Under the pieces are notes generated by a model. It saw only the letters and a list, made by a program, of their open reading frames with translations, made no database searches and had not been told where the DNA came from. 64,000 bases of DNA, from NCBI RefSeq assembly GCF_000426245.1, contig NZ_AUEZ01000005.1, forward strand, positions 1 through 64,000, written 5' to 3'. Shown piece by piece: positions 35,904 through 45,644 of the stretch. Both the position numbers and the translations under genes were made by a program. Source of the stretch: Bradyrhizobium sp. Ai1a-2 (GTDB taxonomy: Bacteria; Pseudomonadota; Alphaproteobacteria; Rhizobiales; Xanthobacteraceae). Position 1 is the first letter of the stretch. Each line of letters opens with the position of its first letter.

Positions 35904-37172
35904 ATGCCGTCCAACAGGTCCACGCGGCGCGGTGATCCGGCTGCGTACACGCAAAAATACCTGAAGCGGCGCGAGGAGATCATCGGAACCTCGGCGCGCC
36001 TGTTCAACCGCGACGGCCTGAAGGGCGCGACTTTGGCCGAGATCGCAGGGGATGTCGGACTCCTGACTCACAGCATCACCTACTACTATCGCCGCAAGGA
36101 AGACCTCGCCGCGGCATGCCTGCTCGCGGCGATAGAATCAACCAGGAACGTGGTCGTCGACGCATCACGGCAGAGCCGGCCGGAAGACAGAATTCGCAGC
36201 TACGTATGTGGCTACGCCGATCTGTTGGCGGAGATCGCCACCGGCGCGCGGGACGAGCTGGTGTTTTTCAACGATATCCGCGCACTGACCGGCTCCCATG
36301 CGCGTCGCGTGTTTGGCGCCTACAACGATCTGTTCCGCAGCGTGCGCTCGCTCCTTCCCTGCGGCGAGTCGGCGGAGGATCGCTTGTCGAGAAATGCCCG
36401 GACCCACCTCCTGCTGTCGCTCGTCAACATGATGCGGGCGTGGGTCTCGCGCTATGAGCCGTCCGACTACCGGCCGGCGGCTGAACGGATGTCTGCGATC
36501 CTGATCAATGGTCTTGCCCGCTCCCCTAAATCCTGGCGGGAAGGCGGAGCGCCCGAGCTCGGTTGGCCGCGGGCCGCGACCGCGCGGGATGTCGTTCCGG
36601 AGGCGTTCTTGCGCGCGGCCACCATGATGGTGAATGAACAGGGCTATCGCGGCGCATCGCTGGAGAGGATCGCGAGCAGCCTCAACCTGACCAAGGGATC
36701 ATTCTATCATCACTACACGAGCAAGGACGAATTGATCATCGCCTGCTTCGAGCGAACCTTTGACGTGGTGCGGCGGATGCAGTCGCTCGCCATCGAACGC
36801 AGCCCATCAGGCTGGGCCCGCCTTTGCACGAGCGTGCGGGAACTCGTCCGCTTTCAACTGTCCGACCAGGGACCCCTGCTGCGGATCACCGCCTGGGGTG
36901 CGCTCCCCCTCGGCCAGCGAAAGGATGCCCAGGCCGGGCTCAACCGCCTCACCGAACGCTTCGGCAGGTTCATCGTGGAAGGAATGGAGCAAGGCGAGGT
37001 TCGCCTGCTCGACGCCTCCATTGCCGCGCAGCTCGTGTCGACGATGGTCAATGCTGCGTCCGAGTTGGAGCGATGGGCGCCAGGGATCACCGCGGAGAAC
37101 GCGGTCCGGCTCTACGTTCGTCCGCTTTTCACGGGCCTGTTGTCGACTGAGGGTTCGGCCATCCGGTCGTAA
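35904..37172 (+). CDS. Tandem TetR-TetR fusion regulator
   Basis: A 422-residue protein containing two complete TetR-like units. The first helix-turn-helix is at about residues 25-72 (LAEIAGDVGLLTHSITYYYRRKEDL) and the second at about residues 232-280 (LERIASSLNLTKGSFYHHYTSKDEL). Each is followed by about 140 residues of ligand-domain length. Normal TetR proteins are about 200 residues and dimerise, so one chain could be a built-in pseudo-dimer. It starts 2 bp after the last transporter gene and probably controls uptake of that transporter's substrate. The helix-turn-helix copies differ a lot, so this is not a recent duplication. Confidence 0.9.
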   Translation: MPSNRSTRRGDPAAYTQKYLKRREEIIGTSARLFNRDGLKGATLAEIAGDVGLLTHSITYYYRRKEDLAAACLLAAIESTRNVVVDASRQSRPEDRIRSYVCGYADLLAEIATGARDELVFFNDIRALTGSHARRVFGAYNDLFRSVRSLLPCGESAEDRLSRNARTHLLLSLVNMMRAWVSRYEPSDYRPAAERMSAILINGLARSPKSWREGGAPELGWPRAATARDVVPEAFLRAATMMVNEQGYRGASLERIASSLNLTKGSFYHHYTSKDELIIACFERTFDVVRRMQSLAIERSPSGWARLCTSVRELVRFQLSDQGPLLRITAWGALPLGQRKDAQAGLNRLTERFGRFIVEGMEQGEVRLLDASIAAQLVSTMVNAASELERWAPGITAENAVRLYVRPLFTGLLSTEGSAIRS

Positions 37173-37262
37173 ACGGCGCGCCTGACGACGCAAAAGCGAA
37201 ACACATTGGCCTCCGCCGCTAGAACATGGTCCCATCACGTTGAATCCGCTGCCAGTTGGCTT

Positions 37263-37390
37263 CACCTCCCCCGCTTGCGGGGGAGGTCGGCGCGAAGCGC
37301 CGGGTGAGGGTTCTCTCCTCTTGGGGAGTCCCAATGCGGAAGCAGCCCTCACCCCAGCCCTCTCCCGCAAGCGGGAGAGGGAGCGCAGCT
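37263..37390. repeat. Dispersed palindromic repeat, family C, copy 3
   Basis: Outer arms cacctcccccgcttgcgggg and ctctcccgcaagcgggagag, with inner gaagcgccgggtgaggg and ccctcaccccagccc. It lies between the convergent tandem-TetR and sensor-kinase genes and could terminate both. Confidence 0.88.
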
Positions 37391-37427
37391 TCATCGCGGC
37401 TACACTTCAATCTGATCGGATCATGCT

Positions 37428-38804
37428 CTAACTCGCCGGTGTCGAGAACCAGAGCTTGAACTGAAGCCCCGGTGAATGATCGAGCAGCTCGATCCGGGCG
37501 CCGTGAAGGTGGGCTACCGCGGCGACGAGGCTCAGTCCGAGGCCGTTTCCAGGCGTGTAGCGGCTCTGCTCGAGCCGGTAAAACCGCTTGAAGACATGGT
37601 CGCGTTCGCAAGTCGGAATTCCGGGTCCGTCATCGGTGACCGCGATGACGGCCCCGCCATCGACGTTCTCGCAGGCAACGACGATCTTGCCCCCGGCGCG
37701 GCCATGCTTGATGGCATTGTCCACGAGGTTGGCGATGGCATCGAACAGCAGATCGCGGTCGCCGGTCACCCGCACCTCGTGATCGCCCGTGATGGAAAGA
37801 TCGGTGCCATCACGCTCCGCCGCGGCATCATAGAGCTCGACGACCTCGCTTGCGATCTCGACCAGGTTGACGGTACGAAACGCGCCCTTGCGCACCTGGG
37901 TCTCGATGTGCGCGATCCGCGTGATCGACGAAAACATTCCCAAGACAGCATCGAGATCCGCGATCGTGTCGCCGATCAGCGCCTGATCATTCTCGCCGAT
38001 GCGCCCGCCGTGATAAGCCTTCTCCAGCCGTCCGCGCATCCGGGTGAGCGGCGTCCGCAGATCATGCGCGACATTGTCGCTCACCTGCTTGACGTCTCCC
38101 ATCAAGGTTTCGATGCGGTCGAGCATCAAGTTCAGGTTCTCCGCCACGCGATCCCATTCGTCATGGCTGCCGCGCAGCGGGATGCGCTTGTCGAGGCCGC
38201 TTTGCATGATGGCCCGGCTGGTGGCGTTGATCTCTTCTATTCGTCCCACCGTGCGCTGCGTGACCAGGATGCTCGCCACCACCGCGACCACGAACATCAG
38301 GAAAATGATCGCGATCACCGCCGCTTTGATCTTGGCGGCAAAGCTGTCGAGGTCGCTGATATCAGTTCCCACCAGCAGACGATCGCCGCCCGGCAGCGTT
38401 GCCGACATGGCACGAAACCGCGGCTGGCTTGCCGCATCCGGCGCGCCAGGAGCGCGAAATTCCGTCCATCCCTGCGCAGCCGTGGCCGCCGAAGGCCATT
38501 TGTCGAGATTCCCGGCGAGAACGTCCGACGCATGATCGACCAGGAGATACACGTGTTCTGCAGGACTGCCGCCAGCTAGCCGGTTTCGGATCAGTTCGAT
38601 CAGTTCCCTGCGTCCTGATCGCTCGTAAGCGCCGAGCAAACCGGAATATTCGGCCATGATTGCCTGATCTGATCGGCTGCGCACGAAAGACGCGGTAAAC
38701 AGATAGACGTAGGCGAAGATGGCGGAGGCGATTACGCCAAAGGTCACGATCGCGGCCAGCGCCAGCTTGAAGGTCGTTGACCTCAGTGTACTAGCGAGGA
38801 GCAC
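37428..38804 (-). CDS. Two-component sensor histidine kinase
   Basis: A 458-residue membrane sensor kinase. Transmembrane segments are near residues 13-38 and 162-182, enclosing a periplasmic sensor domain of about 120 residues. A HAMP-like linker follows (RTVGRIEEINATSRAIMQSG), then the H-box VAHDLRTPLTRMR with H247 as phospho-acceptor. The ATPase domain has NLVDNAIKHG and VTDDGPGIP. It overlaps the response regulator by 14 bp, forming a standard OmpR/EnvZ-like pair. The stimulus is unknown. Confidence 0.94.
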   Translation of the reverse strand: MLLASTLRSTTFKLALAAIVTFGVIASAIFAYVYLFTASFVRSRSDQAIMAEYSGLLGAYERSGRRELIELIRNRLAGGSPAEHVYLLVDHASDVLAGNLDKWPSAATAAQGWTEFRAPGAPDAASQPRFRAMSATLPGGDRLLVGTDISDLDSFAAKIKAAVIAIIFLMFVVAVVASILVTQRTVGRIEEINATSRAIMQSGLDKRIPLRGSHDEWDRVAENLNLMLDRIETLMGDVKQVSDNVAHDLRTPLTRMRGRLEKAYHGGRIGENDQALIGDTIADLDAVLGMFSSITRIAHIETQVRKGAFRTVNLVEIASEVVELYDAAAERDGTDLSITGDHEVRVTGDRDLLFDAIANLVDNAIKHGRAGGKIVVACENVDGGAVIAVTDDGPGIPTCERDHVFKRFYRLEQSRYTPGNGLGLSLVAAVAHLHGARIELLDHSPGLQFKLWFSTPAS

Positions 38805-39483
38805 GGAGACAGTATCCCATGCCGCGGACCGTATGGATCAGCGGATAGGCCTGCTGGTCGTCGACCTTGCGACGCACGCGTCCGACATAGACGTCGATGA
38901 TATTGGTCGAGGGATCGAAGTGGAGGTCCCACACGTGCTGCAGCAGCATCGCGCGGGAGACGACGCGGCCTTCGTTGCGGACCAGGTACTCCAGGAGCTG
39001 GAATTCCCGCGGTAGCAGCGGAATGTCCTTGCCGCGACGGTTGGCGGTGCGCGCGATCAGGTCGATCGCGAGATCGCCGACCCTCAGGATGGTGTCCTTG
39101 GCTATGGTCTCGCTACGCCGTCCAAGCGCTTCCAGCCGCGCCAGCAACTCGACGAAGGAGAAGGGCTTGACCAGATAATCGTCGCCACCGGCGCGCAGGC
39201 CGCGCACCCGGTCATCGACTTCGCCGAGCGCGCTGATGATCAGGAAGGGGGCGGCGACGCCACCGTCGCGCAGTTGACGCATGACCGTGATGCCGTCGAT
39301 ATCGGGAAGCATGCGGTCGATCGTGATCACCGCATGATCGCAGGACGCACCGCGGCGTAACGCTTCGTTGCCGCTCGCGGCCAGATCCACCTCATAGCCG
39401 CTGCTTGTGAGCTGCTCGGCGAGTTGGCCTGCAGTTTCCGGGTCGTCCTCGACGACCAGAATGCGGCGATGACCTGCCGTCAT
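38791..39483 (-). CDS. OmpR-family response regulator
   Basis: A 230-residue response regulator. The receiver domain has acidic E12, D13 and D14, phospho-acceptor D56 in ITIDRMLPDIDG, and Lys in LVKPFSF. The C-terminal winged helix has LTLLPREFQLL-like spacing (here DIPLLPREFQLLEYLV) and VDVYVGRVRRKV-like recognition residues. Upstream partner of the sensor kinase. Its regulon is not evident, although the glycine-rich gene lies directly upstream on the same strand. Confidence 0.95.
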   Translation of the reverse strand: MTAGHRRILVVEDDPETAGQLAEQLTSSGYEVDLAASGNEALRRGASCDHAVITIDRMLPDIDGITVMRQLRDGGVAAPFLIISALGEVDDRVRGLRAGGDDYLVKPFSFVELLARLEALGRRSETIAKDTILRVGDLAIDLIARTANRRGKDIPLLPREFQLLEYLVRNEGRVVSRAMLLQHVWDLHFDPSTNIIDVYVGRVRRKVDDQQAYPLIHTVRGMGYCLRAPR

Positions 39484-39685
39484 GGTCTTCTTCCGAATGA
39501 CTGGCCACAGACGCGCGACGTTCCTGAAGACCAGGAACTCGCGCAGCTAGCTTTGTCGGAGACGGTTATCGTACTCCGATGGTTGCGCAGGGCGGCTCAC
39601 ATGAATGTGACGGTCGCCCAAGGCCCGCCCGGCGTGGCTTCGCCGGAGGGCACCACGTCGCGATCATCACACCGTGGTTCGGCAG

Positions 39686-40288
39686 TCAGTAGTAACCGTT
39701 GTACCCGCAGACGTTGACCCACTGCGGTCCATATCCCGTCCACACTCGGGTCCAGCAGTCGTCGTAGTAGCCGGCGTAGGCGGCGTAGCCGAAGGGCACT
39801 CCGACGAACGCAAAGCGGTTGAAGCGGTGATGGAAGAAGCGGCCATGGAAGCCATGCCGGAAGGCTGCGCTTCGAAAAGCTGCGCCTCGAAAGGCAGGGC
39901 TCGCGAAGCGAGGCGCGAATGCAGCATTCGCGAACCGCGCACCGGCAAACCGCCCACCCACAAAGCGCGGACCTCCGCCGATGGCGGCGAAACGCGGTCC
40001 TCCGCCCATTCCGCCGAAACGCGCTCCTCCGCCCATGCCGCCGAAACGTGCGCCTCCGCCTATGGCGTGCATCCCACCGCCGAAGCCACCGCCGCGGAAG
40101 CCTCCACCCATGCCGCCGCCATGGAAGCCACCGCCGAAGCCGCCACCGTGGAAGCCGCCGCCCATGCCGCCGCCGTGAAAGCCGCCACCACCGCCCCCGA
40201 ATCCGCCGCGAGCGAAGGCCGGCGATGCCAGCGCAAGCGCTGTCGTTAGCGCACCCGCGATAAGCGAATTGACGAGCTTGCTCTTCAT
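39686..40288 (-). CDS. Glycine-rich secreted protein of unknown function
   Basis: A 200-residue protein with a signal peptide (residues 1-27, ALALASPAFA). A low-complexity region of repeated GGGFHGGG and GGMGGGARFGG units makes up about residues 28-120. An Ala/Phe/Arg-rich stretch follows, then a Tyr-rich tail with two Cys (DDCWTRVW and VNVCGYNGYY). I chose ATG 40288, which has a strong gggaggaa site. Similar glycine-rich exported proteins are common in Bradyrhizobium, but I know of no function. The repeats are coding triplet patterns, not a DNA element. Confidence 0.75.
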   Translation of the reverse strand: MKSKLVNSLIAGALTTALALASPAFARGGFGGGGGGFHGGGMGGGFHGGGFGGGFHGGGMGGGFRGGGFGGGMHAIGGGARFGGMGGGARFGGMGGGPRFAAIGGGPRFVGGRFAGARFANAAFAPRFASPAFRGAAFRSAAFRHGFHGRFFHHRFNRFAFVGVPFGYAAYAGYYDDCWTRVWTGYGPQWVNVCGYNGYY

Positions 40289-40397
40289 CCCGATTCCTCC
40301 CTGGTTGAATTGCAGCGACGCATCACGTCGCAACAAGAGGAGGATCAGATGAGCCAAATGCTCCTTCGACTTCAACTGACAAAGGTGACAGATTCTG

Positions 40398-40417
40398 ACA
40401 CGGAAGTTAGCTTCCGT
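40398..40417. other. Short perfect inverted repeat
   Basis: cacggaa-gttagc-ttccgtg has seven-base arms around six bases, between the end of tex and the glycine-rich gene. It has no T-run on the minus strand, so it is a weak terminator candidate for tex or a possible operator for the glycine-rich gene 110 bp away. Confidence 0.3.
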
Positions 40418-40449
40418 GCCTGATCCCGGTAAAGATAAAGGCAAGCACA

Positions 40450-40523
40450 CTTACCCTCTCGCCGCCCTTCGCGGGGTCGGGACGAGCGAAGCTCGCTCTG
40501 AGAGGGTTGGAGTGAGGGGCTGC
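40450..40523. repeat. Degenerate family-C-like repeat
   Basis: Contains ttaccctctcgccgcccttcg, then gagcgaagctcgctct and agagggttggagtgagggg. This resembles an older, decayed family-C copy. It lies just beyond the stop codon of tex. Confidence 0.5.
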
Positions 40524-40568
40524 GTCCACAAGCGCGTTGAGAAATGAGTCTGCGGAGGCTGCCTCCGC

Positions 40569-42890
40569 TCAGCGCAACGGTTTTCCGTTCTTCTCGTTAG
40601 CGCGGCGGAAGGCGTCGGCGAAGGCGTTGCCGGGTTGCTCTTGCTTGCGCGGCGCGGAGGACGTCATCGGCCCGCGAGCACTGTCACGCGATGAACCCTT
40701 CGAGTCCTTCTTGCCGGTCTCGTCGTCGAGCCGCAGCGTCAGCGCGATGCGCTTGCGCGCGACTTCGACGTCCAGCACCTTCACCTTAACGATGTCACCG
40801 GGTTTGACGACCTCGCGCGGATCCTTGATGAAGGTCCTGGACATCGCCGAGATGTGCACCAGCCCGTCCTGGTGCACACCGATATCGACGAAGGCGCCGA
40901 AGGCGGCAACATTGGTGACGGTGCCCTCGAGGATCATACCGACCCTCAGGTCCTTGATCTCCTCGACGCCTTCCTTGAACACCGCGGCCTTGAACGCCGG
41001 GCGTGGATCGCGGCCGGGCTTTTCCAGTTCGCGCAAGATGTCGGTGACCGTCGGCAGGCCAAAGGTCTCGTCGACGAATGACTGCGGCCTCAACTGACGC
41101 ACGATCTCGCCGTTGCCGATCAACGCCTTGATGTCGCTCTTGGTTGCCGCGAGAATCCGGCGCACCACGGGATAGGCCTCGGGGTGCACGCCCGAAGCAT
41201 CGAGCGGGTCCTCGCCATCGTTGATGCGCAGGAAGCCGGCGCATTGCTCGAAGGCCTTCGGCCCCAGCCGAGGCACCTCCTTCAGCGCCTTGCGCGACTT
41301 GAACGGACCGTTTGAGTCGCGATGCTGCACGATGCTTTGCGCAAGGCCCGGCCCGATGCCCGACACTCGCGACAGCAGCGGCACGGAAGCAGTGTTGACG
41401 TCGACGCCGACGGCATTGACGCAGTCTTCCACCACGGCATCGAGCGAGCGCGCGAGCTTGCTCTCGCCGAGATCGTGCTGATACTGGCCGACGCCGATCG
41501 CCTTGGGATCGATCTTCACCAGTTCGGCGAGCGGATCCTGCAGGCGGCGGGCGATCGACACGGCGCCGCGCAGAGTGACGTCGAGCCCGGGCAGTTCCTC
41601 CGACGCATAGGCCGAAGCCGAATAGACGGAGGCGCCGGCCTCGGAGACGACGATCTTCGTCATCTTCAGATCCGGCAATCGCTTCACCAGCTCGGTCGCG
41701 AGCTTGTCGGTCTCGCGCGAGGCGGTGCCGTTGCCGATTGCGATCAGGTCGACGCGGTGTTGAATTGCGAGCTTGCCGAGGATCGCCAGCGCCTCGTCCC
41801 ACTGCCGCTGCGGCTCGTGCGGATAGACTGCGGTGGTGGCCAGCGCCTTGCCGGTCGCATCGACGACGGCGACCTTGACGCCGGTGCGATAGCCGGGATC
41901 GAGCCCCATGGTCACGCGCGCACCGGCCGGCGCTGCCAATAGCAGGTCACGCAGGTTGGAGGCGAACACCCGCACGCCTTCGGTCTCCGCCGCGGTCCAC
42001 AGCCGCATCCGCAGGTCGATGTTGAGATGCACCTGGATCTTGGTGCGCCAGGCCCAGCGCACGGTTTCGATCAGCCATTTGTCGCCGGGACGGCCGAGAT
42101 CGGAAATGGCGAAGCGTTTCATGATCTTCAGTTCATAGGCGCTGGGCACGCCGGCCACCGGCGGCTCTGCCTCCGGCTGCATCTGCAGATCGAGAATCTC
42201 CTCCTTCTCGCCGCGGAACAGCGCCAGGATGCGGTGCGACGGCAGCTTGTGCAGCGGCTCGCTGAAGTCGAAATAATCCTTGAACTTCTCGCCTTCGGTC
42301 TTCTTGCCCTTGCGCACGGCCGAGACCATGCGCGCATTCGCCCACACCTCCTCGCGCAGCGCGCCGATCAGATCGGCATCCTCGTCGAAGCGCTCGACCA
42401 GGATCGCGCGCGCGCCGTCGAGCGCCGCGGCAACATCGGCCACGCCCTTCTCTGCATCGACGAAGCCAGCCGCCTGGGTTTTCGGATCATGCTGCGGCTG
42501 CGTCAGCAACAGCTCGGACAACGGTTCGAGCCCGGCCTCCTTGGCGATCTCGGCCTTGGTGCGTCGTTTCGGCTTGTAGGGAAGATAGATGTCTTCGAGA
42601 CGCGCCTTGTTGTCGGCGGCCATGATCTGCGCCTCGAGCGCAGCGTCGAGCTTGCCCTGCTCGCGGACAGAATTGAGGATTGCGGTGCGGCGCTCCTCGA
42701 GTTCGCGCAGATAGGTCAGTCGTTCTTCCAGCGTGCGCAATTGCGCGTCATCGAGCGCGCCGGTCAATTCCTTGCGATAGCGGGCAATGAACGGCACCGT
42801 GGCGCCGCCGTCGAGCAACGTGACGGCCGCCTCGACCTGCTGGTCGCGCACACCAAGCTCTTGCGCAATCTGCTGATGAATCTTTGCCAC
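40569..42890 (-). CDS. tex: RNA-binding transcription accessory protein Tex
   Basis: A 773-residue Tex homologue. The N-terminal helical region opens [19 protein letters not shown], followed by the YqgF-like nuclease-fold domain ([17 protein letters not shown]), a helix-hairpin-helix region ([16 protein letters not shown]) and a C-terminal S1 domain ([19 protein letters not shown]). Length is normal. I chose GTG 42890 because aggggaa precedes it and it matches the family's first residues. The frame from 42974 adds 28 residues without support. It is cytoplasmic and linked to transcription and RNA quality. Divergent from the ClpS-like/AAA gene. Confidence 0.94.
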   Translation of the reverse strand: MAKIHQQIAQELGVRDQQVEAAVTLLDGGATVPFIARYRKELTGALDDAQLRTLEERLTYLRELEERRTAILNSVREQGKLDAALEAQIMAADNKARLEDIYLPYKPKRRTKAEIAKEAGLEPLSELLLTQPQHDPKTQAAGFVDAEKGVADVAAALDGARAILVERFDEDADLIGALREEVWANARMVSAVRKGKKTEGEKFKDYFDFSEPLHKLPSHRILALFRGEKEEILDLQMQPEAEPPVAGVPSAYELKIMKRFAISDLGRPGDKWLIETVRWAWRTKIQVHLNIDLRMRLWTAAETEGVRVFASNLRDLLLAAPAGARVTMGLDPGYRTGVKVAVVDATGKALATTAVYPHEPQRQWDEALAILGKLAIQHRVDLIAIGNGTASRETDKLATELVKRLPDLKMTKIVVSEAGASVYSASAYASEELPGLDVTLRGAVSIARRLQDPLAELVKIDPKAIGVGQYQHDLGESKLARSLDAVVEDCVNAVGVDVNTASVPLLSRVSGIGPGLAQSIVQHRDSNGPFKSRKALKEVPRLGPKAFEQCAGFLRINDGEDPLDASGVHPEAYPVVRRILAATKSDIKALIGNGEIVRQLRPQSFVDETFGLPTVTDILRELEKPGRDPRPAFKAAVFKEGVEEIKDLRVGMILEGTVTNVAAFGAFVDIGVHQDGLVHISAMSRTFIKDPREVVKPGDIVKVKVLDVEVARKRIALTLRLDDETGKKDSKGSSRDSARGPMTSSAPRKQEQPGNAFADAFRRANEKNGKPLR

Positions 42891-43187
42891 GCAATTCCCC
42901 TGAACCACTTCGAAGCGACCGAACCGCCGGTCGCGAGGACGCCGCTTATGGACCATGCCCGCCGATCTGATCAAGCGGCGGCGACCGACAGTTCACAAGT
43001 GCGGCTCCGCACGAAACCACGAATCGGTAGCGCGGTCTGTGCGCTGGCAATCTGCCGAAGATGTGTCGAATCGTCCTCCAGCGAAGCGCCTGCGATTTTT
43101 TCTGATTCGAGCGGCTTGACGCACTCCTGGTTTCGTGATGTTCCACTTTTGTTCTTAAGCTATTTATCGTTGCGTTCGGGGGCTTTC

Positions 43188-44810
43188 ATGCGAGACGTTT
43201 TCGCCAATGCCGAGTCGGTTCGGCTCGTCTTCCACAATGACCATGACACGCCCGAAGAGTTCGTCGTGGACCTTCTGCGCAGTGTGTTCGGCAAGTCGGA
43301 GCACGAGATTGCCGCGTTCATGTCGGAGATCGAGCAGAAGGGCAAGGCTGGCTGCGGCCCCTATCCGGCGCCCATGGCTGCAGCATTGCTCGACACCACG
43401 AAAGAACGCGTCCGCGCCGCCGGGTACCACCTTTACATCGCCAGCGAAGCGACCAACTCGGACGTCGAGGCAGCACCGGAGGAAGAGTTCGACTACGCCT
43501 TCCTTGCGCTGCAATGGCATTTTCAACGGATTCCGCGCAGCCGGCTGGTAACGTCCGCGCGCCAATTTCCGGGCCATATGCGGTCCGACATCCAGGTCGC
43601 GATCGACAGGCTGTTCGCCTCGCCAATTCGCTTCTTCGGTATCCACGAAGAACACCGCTACGAGACGATGACGTTTGCCGGCCTGATGAAAGAGGGCCGT
43701 AACGCGCAGGAGACCGCGCCGCCGCAGTACCAGGACGTCGATATCGGCGAGGCCTTGCCGGTAAGGTGTCTGTATAATGGATTGTGGCTGTGCGAGGCCG
43801 ATGGGCTTCGCTACGCCGTCCTGCTTGGACTGCATCGCGACTACGGCCGAGAGAACGGCATCCGCGTCGAGATCGCGGTTCCCGCCGGTGCCGCGGGTGG
43901 CGCGTTCGTGCAGCGCTGCTTTGCCGAACTGGAAAAGGCCGTGCGCGCGGCGCGATCCTATCGCGGCAAAATCCTCTCCTTCGACGACGACACCAATTAT
44001 CGTGGGGGATCGCGCGGGATCATGGTCCATCGGTTGCCGCCGGTCGAGCGCGAAGCCGTGATCCTGCCGGAGCTGACGCTGAAGCTGCTCGATCGCAACG
44101 TGGTGTCCTTTGTCCGAAGCCGCGATGCACTGCGCCGGTTGGGGCAATCAACGCGCAAGGGCGTCCTGCTCTATGGCCCGCCGGGCACCGGCAAGACCCA
44201 CACGATCCGCTATCTCGCGACCAACTTGCCGGACCACACGACCTTGATCATCACGGCAGAACAAGTCGGAGCCCTTGGCGCCTATATGAGCCTGGCGCGG
44301 CTGTTGCAGCCGGCGATGGTGGTGATCGAGGACGTCGACCTCATCGCCGTCGACCGCGAGTATATGGGCCCGTGCGAAGAATCGCTGCTCAACAAGCTGT
44401 TGAACGAGATGGACGGGTTGAAGGAGGACGCCGAGATCCTGTTCGTGCTCACCACCAACCGTCCCGAAGAGCTCGAAAGCGCGCTGGCCGGCCGGCCCGG
44501 CCGCATCGACCAGGCGATCGAGGTGCCGCTGCCGGATGCGATCGGCCGCGGCAAGCTGGTAGGTCTCTATGGCAGGAACCTGTCGCTTGACGAAGGCGTC
44601 GTCGACGAAGCGGTGCGGCGCACCGATGGCGTCAGCGCCGCCTTCATCAAGGAACTGATGCGGCGCCTCGCGCAGGCCAGCATCGCGCGCGACGGCGGCA
44701 AGTCGGTGATCTCAGCCGACATCGACGAGGCGCTCGACGACATGCTGTTCGCCGGCGGCCGGCTCAACGTGAAACTGCTCGGCGGCGCACAGGAGATGGC
44801 CGCGGGGTAG
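43188..44810 (+). CDS. ClpS-like domain fused to an AAA+ ATPase
   Basis: A 540-residue protein of unusual design. Residues about 11-88 match the ClpS adaptor pattern: VRLVFHNDHDTPEEFVVDLL against the usual LLNDDYTPMEFVVEVL, then FGKSEHEIAAFMSEIEQKG and CGPYP. Several N-degron pocket residues differ: the Met before EF is Glu, the second Asp is His, and the usual His before KG is Glu. Residues about 90-310 are unassigned. The AAA+ core has Walker A GPPGTGKTHT (330-339), Walker B VVIEDVDLI, sensor TTN and GRPGRID. It resembles FtsH/Cdc48-type ATPases but has no protease domain. The start at 43188 follows a gggggc site. It is probably a substrate-remodelling ATPase with a built-in adaptor. Confidence 0.85.
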   Translation: MRDVFANAESVRLVFHNDHDTPEEFVVDLLRSVFGKSEHEIAAFMSEIEQKGKAGCGPYPAPMAAALLDTTKERVRAAGYHLYIASEATNSDVEAAPEEEFDYAFLALQWHFQRIPRSRLVTSARQFPGHMRSDIQVAIDRLFASPIRFFGIHEEHRYETMTFAGLMKEGRNAQETAPPQYQDVDIGEALPVRCLYNGLWLCEADGLRYAVLLGLHRDYGRENGIRVEIAVPAGAAGGAFVQRCFAELEKAVRAARSYRGKILSFDDDTNYRGGSRGIMVHRLPPVEREAVILPELTLKLLDRNVVSFVRSRDALRRLGQSTRKGVLLYGPPGTGKTHTIRYLATNLPDHTTLIITAEQVGALGAYMSLARLLQPAMVVIEDVDLIAVDREYMGPCEESLLNKLLNEMDGLKEDAEILFVLTTNRPEELESALAGRPGRIDQAIEVPLPDAIGRGKLVGLYGRNLSLDEGVVDEAVRRTDGVSAAFIKELMRRLAQASIARDGGKSVISADIDEALDDMLFAGGRLNVKLLGGAQEMAAG

Positions 44811-44835
44811 CGCGCCCTGGAGCTGGGGGACGACG

Positions 44836-45483
44836 GTGGCCCCTTCTTTCGATGCTGCGCCACCCTATATCAGGGTTGCCCCTCGCACGCCCACAAGGAC
44901 CGCCGGCTTGACCGAGCAGCTTGCCCTCTTTGATGACAATTCCTCCGCGTCGTCAGCCCCAGAGGGGTTGCGCTATGCCGCCGATTTCATTTCACCCGAG
45001 ATCGAGCGGAAGCTGATCGCGCGCATCGCGGAGCTTCCGCTGCAGCCGTTCCAGTTCGGCCAATATCAGGGCAAGCGGCGGGTGGCCTCGTTCGGCTTCC
45101 GCTATGACTATACCGAGCGCCGGCTGCGCGAAGCCGACTCCATGCCGGACTGGCTCGGCCCCGTGATCGAGCGGGTCGAAGCGTTCGGTGGGTCACGAAC
45201 CGAGATTGCCCAGGTGCTCTGCACCGAATACGACACCGGCGTCGGCATCGGCTGGCACCGCGACAAGCCGCAGTTCGACCGGGTCTTCGGCCTGTCGCTG
45301 GGATCGCCGTGCAAGTTCCGCTTCCGCCGCCCGGCCGGCGCCAAGTGGGAGCGCTTCACCCTGGAGGCACAGCCCCGGTCGATCTACCTGCTCTCGGGTG
45401 AAGCCAGACAAATCTGGGAGCACAGCATCCCCGCCGTCGAAGCGCCCCGCTACTCCATCACCTTGCGCACAATGCGCGATTGA
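44836..45483 (+). CDS. AlkB-type 2-oxoglutarate/Fe(II) dioxygenase
   Basis: A 215-residue AlkB-family protein that should oxidatively demethylate alkylated nucleic acid. The Fe(II) ligands appear in GWHRDKPQF (HxD) and in the later WEHSIP. The 2-oxoglutarate-binding Arg residues are in RYSITLRTMR. SLGSPCKFRFRR is typical of the bacterial ALKBH-like group. GTG 44836 is the longest start, and a start near 44908 (LTEQLALFDD) would remove the weakly conserved first 24 residues. It lies 25 bp after the AAA gene on the same strand and may be in one transcript with it. Confidence 0.88.
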   Translation: MAPSFDAAPPYIRVAPRTPTRTAGLTEQLALFDDNSSASSAPEGLRYAADFISPEIERKLIARIAELPLQPFQFGQYQGKRRVASFGFRYDYTERRLREADSMPDWLGPVIERVEAFGGSRTEIAQVLCTEYDTGVGIGWHRDKPQFDRVFGLSLGSPCKFRFRRPAGAKWERFTLEAQPRSIYLLSGEARQIWEHSIPAVEAPRYSITLRTMRD

Positions 45484-45498
45484 GCGCGCGCCAGTTCC

Positions 45499-45581
45499 GT
45501 AGCCCGGGTGGAGCGCCAGCGTAACCCGGGGCCGCTCTCAATGCTGGGCTCCCGGGTTGCGCTGCGCTCCACCCGGGCTAC
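45499..45581. repeat. Dispersed palindromic repeat, family B, copy 3
   Basis: Outer arms gtagcccgggtggagcg and cgctccacccgggctac, inner taacccggg and cccgggtt. It starts 15 bp after the AlkB-type stop codon, so it may end that transcript. Confidence 0.88.
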
Positions 45582-45644
45582 GAAACTGAAATCCATCGTG
45601 AAGGAAGACCTGCTACACTCCGCTTGATTCAGCATCGGGACCCC

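Noticed and set aside
39960..40230. Periodic ccgccg/gccgcc repeats that could suggest a DNA repeat array
   Set aside because: They are codons of the glycine-rich protein on the minus strand. Units are irregular and there are no spacers, so this is not a CRISPR array or tandem-repeat locus.
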